A stretch of DNA of 7,978 nucleotides from a bacterium (GTDB lineage: Bacteria > Patescibacteriota > Minisyncoccia > Ryanbacterales > 2-02-FULL-48-12). The notes under the pieces are model-generated. The model ran no database searches and was not told the origin of the DNA. It saw nothing but the letters and a program-made list of their open reading frames with translations. Every line of letters begins with the position of its first letter. Within the stretch, counting starts at the first letter, position 1. The stretch spans positions 1 through 7,978 of the forward strand of contig SBBS01000082.1 of the NCBI GenBank assembly GCA_005239605.1, in the 5' to 3' direction. The translations under genes were made by a program, and so were the position numbers. Below are positions 1-4,658 of this stretch, piece by piece.

Positions 1-60
1 TCTTGCGTTAGCCCTGCTGGCGCTTCAAAATTTTCACCGGCGCCCCATCTCATATTTCTG

Positions 61-96
61 AAATTTCACTCTAAAATTTATTAAGGGACAGGTCTA
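61..96 (+). repeat. Left inverted-repeat arm (half palindrome)
   Basis: This arm is the reverse complement of 578-613 with one mismatch over 36 bases. It contains the 7-base loop sequence CACTCTA and one arm of the palindrome, but the other arm is missing to its left. The sequence before position 61 is unrelated. The boundary at 60/61 therefore looks like a truncation or insertion junction. Confidence 0.6.
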
Positions 97-116
97 TTAA
101 AGGATAATAAGAAACT

Positions 117-197
117 ATGGGCATAATATTATTTTCATTATTTTTGGTGATACTCGGGCTTTTGGTGTTTGTGCGGTTTCGGGAACAGAAAGCATAG
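117..197 (+). CDS. Possible 26-residue single-pass membrane peptide
   Basis: An ATG at 117 opens a 26-codon frame ending in TAG at 195-197. The first 20 residues are almost wholly hydrophobic (MGIILFSLFLVILGLL, then VFV), followed by a basic and polar tail, RFREQKA. That is one short membrane segment with the charged end probably in the cytoplasm. The nearest Shine-Dalgarno-like sequence is AAAGGA at 99-104, 12 bases from the ATG, which is longer than ideal. It lies just inside the left repeat arm and upstream of the ORF at 284. I do not recognise it. Very short frames of this composition can arise in AT-rich DNA by chance, so it is tentative. Confidence 0.3.
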   Translation: MGIILFSLFLVILGLLVFVRFREQKA

Positions 198-270
198 GAA
201 AAACTTTCCTGGCGCAAACGGCGTTTTATTACCTGAAACAGGAGCGCTTTTTGTTTGGAAAGAAAAAAGA

Positions 271-277
271 AAGGAGG
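271..277 (+). promoter_or_regulatory. Strong ribosome binding site
   Basis: AAGGAGG lies 6 bases before the GTG at 284. It is the best Shine-Dalgarno match in the window and sets the start of the 55-codon ORF. Confidence 0.6.
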
Positions 278-283
278 CGTAAC

Positions 284-451
284 GTGGCTGACAAGCAAAA
301 AAAATTTCCGCGGCAGTTTTATTGCCGTGATGGAAAAGGCGGGTGGACAAAAAAGTCTCTTTGGATACTCATGATAGAAAATGGCAAGTCTTGGAAAGAT
401 TTGCTTGCATTTGTGAAATCGCGCACGGTGCCAAATACCGCGCTGGATTAA
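284..451 (+). CDS. Hypothetical small basic protein (55 residues)
   Basis: The frame starts at GTG 284 because AAGGAGG sits 6 bases upstream. An in-frame TTG at 251 would add 11 residues but has no such site. The product is small and lysine-rich: VADKQKKFPRQFYCRDGKGG, then WTKK, a hydrophobic stretch around SLWILMIENGK, then a polar C-terminus. There is one cysteine and no signal peptide or clear membrane segment. A terminator follows at 517-546, so it looks like a self-contained transcription unit inside the repeat-bounded element. I do not recognise the family. Its position suggests cargo of the element or a small regulatory protein, but nothing in the sequence fixes a function. Confidence 0.5.
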   Translation: MADKQKKFPRQFYCRDGKGGWTKKSLWILMIENGKSWKDLLAFVKSRTVPNTALD

Positions 452-516
452 AAATCACACAACACACATCAAACGGGCGCGCAAGGTTGACCCCGTTAGA
501 AGTTTTCGCGTATCAT

Positions 517-546
517 AGCTCCACAATCCTGTGGGGCTTTTTGTTT
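517..546 (+). terminator. Rho-independent terminator after the small ORF
   Basis: AGCTCCACA (517-525) pairs with TGTGGGGCT (530-538) around the loop ATCC, giving 9 bp with one G-U. It is followed by TTTTGTTT. It sits 65 bases after the stop at 449-451. Confidence 0.65.
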
Positions 547-574
547 GGTGTTTCTGTTTGATGTCAGAACAAAC

Positions 575-633
575 AATTAGACTTGTCCCTTAATAAATTT
601 TAGAGTGAAATTTATTAAGGGACAGGTCTAATT
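575..633. repeat. Right palindromic repeat with 26-bp stem
   Basis: Bases 575-600 pair with 608-633 around the loop TAGAGTG (601-607). The only imperfection is one T/G position (583 opposite 625). The right arm repeats the core word seen at 74-95 in direct orientation. Such a hairpin is typical of single-strand transposition ends or REP-like elements, and it could also stop transcription from either side. Confidence 0.65.
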
Positions 634-644
634 TCTAAACGGGG

Positions 645-673
645 TTGACGCTCGTTTTTCTTTTTGCTTATGT
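645..673 (+). promoter_or_regulatory. Candidate promoter for the rod-shaped RNA
   Basis: TTGACG (645-650) and TTATGT (668-673) are separated by 17 bases. The -35 match is good and the -10 match is weak. The predicted start near 680 falls just before the structured RNA at 680-779. Confidence 0.35.
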
Positions 674-679
674 GCGTTG

Positions 680-779
680 TATGTCAAAAAGATCCTTGCA
701 TGGATGCTAGACCCCGTTCTCCGAGTTACATCGGAGAGGTTTCCCCCTCGGTTTAGCATCCTTGTAAGGATCTTTTTTT
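680..779 (+). ncRNA. Candidate rod-shaped small RNA with built-in terminator
   Basis: Bases 686-700 pair with 763-777 (15 bp, one G-U). After a single mismatch, 702-713 pair with 750-761 (12 bp, one G-U). Together they form a nearly unbroken rod. Inside it, 717-724 pair with 731-738 around the loop GTTACA, and GGTTTCCCCCT (738-748) is largely left unpaired. The 3' arm runs into T7 (773-779), so the RNA would end itself, and an A-run at 686-690 makes it terminator-like on the other strand too. It has no SRP-RNA GGAA core and no riboswitch signature I know. It could be an independent small RNA of about 100 bases or simply an elaborate bidirectional terminator. Confidence 0.4.
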
Positions 780-787
780 ACGCAACT

Positions 788-796
788 TTATCCACA
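788..796 (+). other. Isolated DnaA-box match
   Basis: TTATCCACA matches the consensus DnaA box exactly. It lies 31 bases before the -35 element of the promoter at 827. I found no second perfect box in the window, so this is not an origin. It could affect the neighbouring promoter or be chance. Confidence 0.25.
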
Positions 797-826
797 GTTT
801 TTTTGCCGGAAATTACTCTTGCGTGC

Positions 827-854
827 TTGACAGCATTTCAATATGCACTATACT
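827..854 (+). promoter_or_regulatory. Near-consensus sigma-70 promoter
   Basis: A perfect -35 TTGACA (827-832) is 16 bases from TATACT (849-854), a five-of-six -10 match. This is the strongest promoter in the window. The predicted start is at about 861, directly before a compact structured region that ends in a terminator at about 1006, so it probably drives a short RNA. Confidence 0.65.
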
Positions 855-860
855 TGGCAG

Positions 861-1006
861 TATACCATAAAACAGGAGAGGGATATCATGCCGTTGGGGA
901 AAACGAAATGATATCAAGCGACCGTGATATGAAAGGTTTCCCCGCACAATTACAAATTGTTTTTGAAAGCCGCTTTTTGCGCGTGTAAGCGCACGGGCGG
1001 CTTTTT
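861..1006 (+). ncRNA. Candidate ~145-nt RNA with pseudoknot and competing stems
   Basis: The unit has its own promoter (827-854) and terminator (966-1006). GATATCAT (882-889) pairs perfectly with ATGATATC (908-915). Inside that stem, CGTT (892-895) pairs with AACG (902-905) around the hexaloop GGGGAA (896-901), and this loop is complementary to TTCCCC at 938-943, giving a pseudoknot. A competing 8-bp stem joins 883-890 to 923-930 (ATATCATG with CGTGATAT, one G-U) and shares its left strand with the first, so the RNA could switch. A weak hairpin, ACAATT-ACA-AATTGT (946-960), is followed by TTTT. A frame of 7 codons (MPLGKTK, 888-911) with AGGAG at 874-878 overlaps the pseudoknot and could be a leader peptide. 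I do not recognise the RNA family. Confidence 0.45.
966..1006 (+). terminator. Rho-independent terminator of the second RNA
   Basis: AAAGCCGC (966-973) pairs with GCGGCTTT (997-1004). Inside, TGCGC (978-982) pairs with GCGCA (989-993). The run CTTTTTG at 1001-1007 completes the signal. Confidence 0.65.
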
Positions 1007-1011
1007 GTTGT

Positions 1012-1040
1012 TTGCAGGAACATAATTTAAAAATTAAATA
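1012..1040 (+). promoter_or_regulatory. Weak candidate promoter for the leader and gene A
   Basis: TTGCAG (1012-1017) is 17 bases from TAAATA (1035-1040), embedded in an AT-rich stretch (1022-1042). The predicted start near 1046 coincides with the first base-paired segment of the leader. Both hexamers are imperfect. It is placed here mainly because the preceding terminator requires a new start. Confidence 0.3.
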
Positions 1041-1045
1041 AAGAC

Positions 1046-1350
1046 TTTTGCGGCGAGACAGGGGAATCTGTTGGGGAAAACGGATATCTAAACTTCGCCA
1101 CAACATCTATATATTTTGCCGCAGGCATTTCTGTGGATGGGTTGCTTGTTACTTAAAATACGTAATTTTGGATATATCTCCATGCGATGCGCGTTGATAA
1201 AGCGCATGGCACGGGGAAGTATCCGCTGGCGGCTGAAAGGCCGCGGGCTAAATGGTCGGCAAGGCGTTTTTATAATTACTGCGCAATCCCATATGGGGCG
1301 GAGGAATTATAGGAACGCCGAAGATTATAAATCTAATAAATCAAAATAAT
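1046..1350 (+). promoter_or_regulatory. Long structured leader before gene A (candidate cis-regulatory RNA)
   Basis: There are about 305 bases between the last terminator and the ATG at 1351. TGCGGC (1049-1054) can pair with GCCGCA (1118-1123). Within it, TCTGTT (1067-1072) pairs with AACGGA (1079-1084) around GGGGAA, and an alternative ACAG (1058-1061) with CTGT (1068-1071) is mutually exclusive with that. CCATGCG (1180-1186) pairs with CGCATGG (1203-1209). GCGGC (1229-1233) pairs with GCCGC (1240-1244) below a GAAA tetraloop. A 15-bp helix joins 1263-1277 to 1305-1319, counting two G-U pairs. An open frame at 1116-1349 crosses all of this but has no protein-like character. No known riboswitch or ribozyme core was recognised. 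It may be an independent RNA instead of a leader. Confidence 0.35.
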
Positions 1351-2022
1351 ATGACAAAGAAATTAATTGCAATTTTGGCAACGCTCCCGGTGGCAACATT
1401 GGGCGCGGCAGGCCTCGCGATGGCTGACATGGTTACGGTAACCAACTACAACGCGGCTTTTGTTGCCAATAGTGTTACAACTGTGGCAAATTCCGGCGGC
1501 AACACCGCAAACGGCGGTACTGGCGGTTCTGCTGGCGCCGGCGGCAGCGTGTGGGGTTCTGACAACGATGACAACACAACCGGCAACGGCGGCGCAGCTG
1601 GCAACGGCGGCAACGGCGGCTCGGTAACAACCGGTGTGGCAATTGCTACAACCGACATCAGAAATGATGTAAATAGAAACGACACCACAGTTGATCTTTG
1701 TGGATGTGAAGAAGATTCAAACGATGTAGAAGATGAAGAGGAATCTGATGATGTTGTTGTAACAAACGTTAATGGCGCATTTCTCGCCAATGGCGCTTTG
1801 ACAGGAGCTGACTCCGGCTACAACATGACCGACGGTGGTTCTGCTGGCGCCGGCGGCAACGGCGGCGAAGTTGTTGGCGAAGACAATGACGACAATACGA
1901 CCGGTACTGGCGGTTCTGCTGGCGCCGGCGGCAACGGCGGCATAGTATCTACAGGTCGCGCGGACAGTTTGACATCAGTTGTTAACTGGGTCAACACCAA
2001 TATTACCCACATTCGCCGGTAA
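1351..2022 (+). CDS. Protein A: exported glycine-rich two-repeat protein
   Basis: The 223-residue product has a signal peptide (MTKKL, a hydrophobic core to about residue 22, likely cleavage after AMA at 25) and two homologous repeats, about 28-117 and 134-223. Each repeat has a V-x-N-x-N-x-A-F-x-A-N start, a Gly/Asn/Ser-rich middle carrying an acidic DNDDNT loop (71-76 and 179-183), a V-x-TG step and an N-x-VN-x-N end. The repeats are joined by an acidic linker with a Cys-Gly-Cys (117-119). GGN and GGX triplets resemble sequences that form polyglycine-II helices, and the acidic loops could bind Ca2+; both are inferences. The last residues, NTNITHIRR, nearly match the end of protein B. There is no clear Shine-Dalgarno before the ATG, only an A-rich leader. 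It is probably a small secreted or fibre-forming surface subunit made together with B, C and D. I do not recognise a named family. Confidence 0.85.
   Translation: MTKKLIAILATLPVATLGAAGLAMADMVTVTNYNAAFVANSVTTVANSGGNTANGGTGGSAGAGGSVWGSDNDDNTTGNGGAAGNGGNGGSVTTGVAIATTDIRNDVNRNDTTVDLCGCEEDSNDVEDEEESDDVVVTNVNGAFLANGALTGADSGYNMTDGGSAGAGGNGGEVVGEDNDDNTTGTGGSAGAGGNGGIVSTGRADSLTSVVNWVNTNITHIRR
1837..1941 (+). repeat. Near-exact direct repeats inside gene A
   Basis: A 30-base sequence beginning GGTTCTGCTGGCGCCGGCGG occurs identically at 1837-1866 and 1912-1941. Its first 22 bases also occur at 1525-1546. The offsets are 75 and 312 bases, both multiples of three. Recombination between copies would change protein length without breaking the frame. 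Confidence 0.75.
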
Positions 2023-2039
2023 TATTGTTCAGGGAGTGT

Positions 2040-2094
2040 GAGGAGCAGAAATGTTCCTCCCTTCTTGCGAGGCGTGAATACATTTACGTTTCGC
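2040..2094 (+). other. Two hairpins in the A-B intergenic gap
   Basis: GAGGAGC (2040-2046) pairs with GTTCCTC (2053-2059) around AGAAAT. Then 2067-2078 pairs with 2083-2094 (12 bp with three G-U, loop TACA). Neither is followed by a T-run, so these look more like RNA processing or stability elements than a full terminator. They could lower expression of B, C and D relative to A. Confidence 0.4.
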
Positions 2095-2178
2095 ACCGAA
2101 GGGATTATTCAAAGAAATTTTCAAAGGTCGGATTCCAGAAGCTAGAAAAAGAAATACTTATAAAAATAAAAAAGAATT

Positions 2179-4542
2179 ATGTTAACAACTCTTACAAATA
2201 ATTGGGCAGCGCGAAGTTTGAGTTTTTCACTCTCGTTTCTTCTTGCATTGCCTTTAGCGCTTTTGATTCCTGCCGCCGACATATTTGCGGCAGACACGGG
2301 GTTTATGTCGCCGATAGCTACGGGAACAAATCACAATCAGTGGGCAACACCATCGGATGCATTTTCCAGCAACGATGTATACGCGACAGAAACAACGGAA
2401 AATGACGTTCAAAGCTATGAGAACTTCGGCTTTTCAGTTCCGGTTGGTTCTCTTATCCACGGTATTGAAATGAATGTGGAGGCAAAGAGTTCTGATACGT
2501 CCGGATGCCAACTTGAAGCGGCTGTGTGGTCTGCCAGCGACATCGAACACAATTATAAATCAGCCGCTCTTAGCGGTTCGGATGCGGTTTATACACTTGG
2601 TTCTTCCTCTGATTTATGGAACGCAACATGGCTTGCGTCCGATTTTGACAACGCGAATTTCCACGCGCAAGTTCGGTTTGACGATGTCTCGGACAGCTTG
2701 TGCAATTCAAGCACGGTATCACTAGACCATATTGAAGTAAAAATCTATTATACGCCGCCGGTTGCAAACCCACCGTTGGCAGAGTCATGCGGACTTGACA
2801 TGGCGCTTGTAATTGATAGTTCCGGCAGTATTAATCCAACCGAGCTTGCTACTATGAAAACAGCATTCAACGGATTTATTGATGCGTTTTTGCCGGCAAC
2901 TCCAACCGAAATGGCAGTGGTGGAATTTGATTCAACCGCTTTTGTAGCGCAGGGGTTTACGGACGATGCTTCGCTTTTGCATACGGCGATTAACGCGGCT
3001 TCAAGCGGCGGCAACACCAACTGGGATGAAGCTTTGTCTGACGCGCATGGTTTGTTTCCAAACCGCGCCGAAAAACCCGACGTAATTGTGTTTGCGTCTG
3101 ACGGCAACCCGACTGCTTCCAACGGGCCGTTGAGCCATTTGGAAGATGCTATTGTGGCGGCAAATTCAGTAAAAACAGACGGCATTCACATTATTGCGTT
3201 GGGAATTGGGAATGATCTTGATGTAGACAGTCTCTACGCGCTTTCCACGCCAGACAGCGTTATTACGTCTGCGTTCGACACGCTTGCGGCAGACTTGGCC
3301 GCGCTTGCCGAAGAGCTTTGCGGCGGCACTATTACGGTGCACAAAATAGTTGATCAGGATGGCGATTTGAATACCACTGGCGATCAATCCAATGGCGCTG
3401 GCTGGACGTTCACCGCGAATGTTGATGTTCCGGATTTTTCAACTCCCGCCTCGGGCGACACTGATGGCGCCGGGTTGATTAACTTTGACATTGATCTTGG
3501 CGGCGATGATACAGCTACCGTGGATATTATAGAAACACCCGAATCCGGGTATGCTTTGCTTTCCGCAAGCTGTACGGTGCAGAACAATGGTTCGGTGGGA
3601 ACAATGGGCGTAAATTCAATGAATGATATTACGCTCGGCACGGCGGATATTGTAAACTGCGTATTTTACAACGTGCCGGCAGGACGGATTATCATTGAAA
3701 AGCAAACTGATCCGGACGGCGATCAAACTATGTTTGAATTTGATCCCAGCTATGGTTCGAACTTCTCGCTTTCTGACGGCCAGCAGAATGACTCTGGATT
3801 TATTTTAGCGCCCGGCGCCTATTCGGTGTCTGAAGTTTCGCAATCCGGCTGGCAGCTGACAGGTGTTGTGTGTAACGACGGCAGCACGCCGGACGCAATC
3901 AACGTGTCGGCGGGCGAAACGGTAACATGTGTGTTTACAAACACCATTGATGAGCTCTGTGCGGATGCAGGCGATGATATCGTTATCAACGAAAACCTTG
4001 CGTACGTGGTAAACGGCGTGAGCTCATCTGCCAACAGCGGCGGCAATTCTTCAAACGGCGGCGATGCGGGCAGTGCGGGGAATGGCGGCGGCGTATATGG
4101 CGTTGATAATGACGACAATACCGGCGGCAACGGCGGCAACGCAGGCAATGGCGGCAACGGCGGTTCGGTAACCACCGGAAACGCAAGCACGGGAATCACT
4201 ATTGGCAACTCGGTAAATTATAACGATGTTTTGATTGATCGCTGCGGATGCGGATGCAGCGGTTGCGGCGATGATATTGTTGTGAACAAGAACCATGGTT
4301 TCGTTGCAAATGGTGCGGGGTCGGCATCTAACTCCGGCGCTAATGGCACAGACGGCGGTTCAAGCAACTCTTCCGGCAACGGCGGCGGTGTTGCGGGCGC
4401 AAACAATGATGGCAACACGGGCGGAAGCGGCGGCTCTTCGGGACATGGCGGCACGGGAGGCGCTGTTCGCGCGGGCGCGGCAGTTTCTCTTACCGGCGTG
4501 GGCAATTCAGTGAACACGAACGTAACCAAAATTCGCAGATAA
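2179..4542 (+). CDS. Protein B: exported VWA / CnaB-like adhesin with glycine-rich repeats
   Basis: The 787-residue product has a signal peptide (hydrophobic 13-34, likely cleavage after IFA at 37). A beta-sandwich-like domain follows at about 40-192. A von Willebrand factor A domain spans about 204-381, with a complete metal site: D213-S-S-G-S217, T280 and D308. Cys204 and Cys381 bracket it and may form a closing disulfide. Two prealbumin/CnaB-like domains come next (382-500 and 501-590), each with a Lys, a Glu in an E-x-x-x-SG-[YW] turn and a final F-x-N. The C-terminus carries two copies of the glycine-rich module found in protein A (about 600-688 and 698-787), separated by a Cys cluster (689, 691, 693, 696), and ends NTNVTKIRR. 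There is no LPXTG motif or C-terminal membrane helix. The ATG at 2179 follows an A-rich leader without Shine-Dalgarno. The architecture suggests a cell-surface adhesin, comparable in domain content to pilus-tip proteins of Gram-positive bacteria. Confidence 0.88.
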   Translation: MLTTLTNNWAARSLSFSLSFLLALPLALLIPAADIFAADTGFMSPIATGTNHNQWATPSDAFSSNDVYATETTENDVQSYENFGFSVPVGSLIHGIEMNVEAKSSDTSGCQLEAAVWSASDIEHNYKSAALSGSDAVYTLGSSSDLWNATWLASDFDNANFHAQVRFDDVSDSLCNSSTVSLDHIEVKIYYTPPVANPPLAESCGLDMALVIDSSGSINPTELATMKTAFNGFIDAFLPATPTEMAVVEFDSTAFVAQGFTDDASLLHTAINAASSGGNTNWDEALSDAHGLFPNRAEKPDVIVFASDGNPTASNGPLSHLEDAIVAANSVKTDGIHIIALGIGNDLDVDSLYALSTPDSVITSAFDTLAADLAALAEELCGGTITVHKIVDQDGDLNTTGDQSNGAGWTFTANVDVPDFSTPASGDTDGAGLINFDIDLGGDDTATVDIIETPESGYALLSASCTVQNNGSVGTMGVNSMNDITLGTADIVNCVFYNVPAGRIIIEKQTDPDGDQTMFEFDPSYGSNFSLSDGQQNDSGFILAPGAYSVSEVSQSGWQLTGVVCNDGSTPDAINVSAGETVTCVFTNTIDELCADAGDDIVINENLAYVVNGVSSSANSGGNSSNGGDAGSAGNGGGVYGVDNDDNTGGNGGNAGNGGNGGSVTTGNASTGITIGNSVNYNDVLIDRCGCGCSGCGDDIVVNKNHGFVANGAGSASNSGANGTDGGSSNSSGNGGGVAGANNDGNTGGSGGSSGHGGTGGAVRAGAAVSLTGVGNSVNTNVTKIRR

Positions 4543-4550
4543 GGATTCAA

Positions 4551-4588
4551 TGGCGAGATTCCCTGAACTTTTGTTCGGGACTCTCCCA
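4551..4588 (+). other. Stem-loop in the B-C gap, possibly a partial terminator
   Basis: CCTGAAC (4562-4568) pairs with GTTCGGG (4573-4579, one G-U) around TTTT. After an internal loop, GAGA (4555-4558) pairs with TCTC (4582-4585) and TGG (4551-4553) with CCA (4586-4588). A TTTCTTTT run begins only at 4594, so termination would be incomplete at best. Confidence 0.4.
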
Positions 4589-4658
4589 TAGGGTTTCTTT
4601 TATCCGAAGGAAATCCTTAGGGGAGCAAGTGTATCCGATTGGAGTGTTTTTATTTTAT

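Larger units (their letters stand above)
61..633. mobile_element. Small element bounded by inverted palindromic repeats
   Basis: Positions 61-95 and 579-613 are inverted copies of a 35-base sequence with one mismatch. The core word ATTAAGGGACAGGTCT occurs in + orientation at 80-95 and 614-629, and on the - strand within 579-594 with one changed base. The interior holds a short ORF with a good ribosome binding site and a terminator, but no transposase. Short palindromes of this kind in CPR-like genomes resemble the ends used by IS200/IS605-type or REP-associated tyrosine transposases. The family assignment is inference, and the element would have to be mobilised in trans. The left end looks like half of the palindrome, so the element may be decayed or may be two separate repeat insertions. 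Confidence 0.4.

Noticed and set aside
1..53. Possible start of a leftward gene running off the window (minus-strand ATG at 53, reading MRWGAGENFEAPAGLTQ).
   Set aside because: Only 17 codons are visible and there is no ribosome binding site. It reads acceptably but cannot be distinguished from chance without the sequence to the left.
487..718. Short repeats ACCCCGTT (490-497 and 711-718) and AACGGGGT (638-645).
   Set aside because: They are eight-base matches only. The inverted copy lies upstream of the predicted RNA start, so it would not be in the same transcript.
677..988. 103-codon open frame on the plus strand.
   Set aside because: It lies across two terminator-like structures and a strong promoter, has no ribosome binding site, and its product is unremarkable. 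The RNA structures explain the region better.
640..1010. CRISPR array, tracrRNA or SRP RNA.
   Set aside because: There are no regularly spaced repeats, no cas genes and no SRP GGAA core. The repeated boxes are short and unevenly spaced.
1116..1349. 77-codon open frame ending just before gene A.
   Set aside because: It starts at TTG with no ribosome binding site and crosses several strong helices. The sequence is rich in Arg and Gly from GC-rich stems and looks non-coding.
1446..1790. Minus-strand proline-rich frames opposite the glycine-rich repeats (here and at 1818-2096, 3819-4208 and 4218-4589).
   Set aside because: Pro-rich antisense frames are the expected mirror of GGC/GGN-rich coding DNA.
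1351..4542. LPXTG-type sortase signals or PEP-CTERM signals on proteins A and B.
   Set aside because: Both end in NTN-x-T-x-IRR with no hydrophobic helix and no LPXTG-like or PEP motif.
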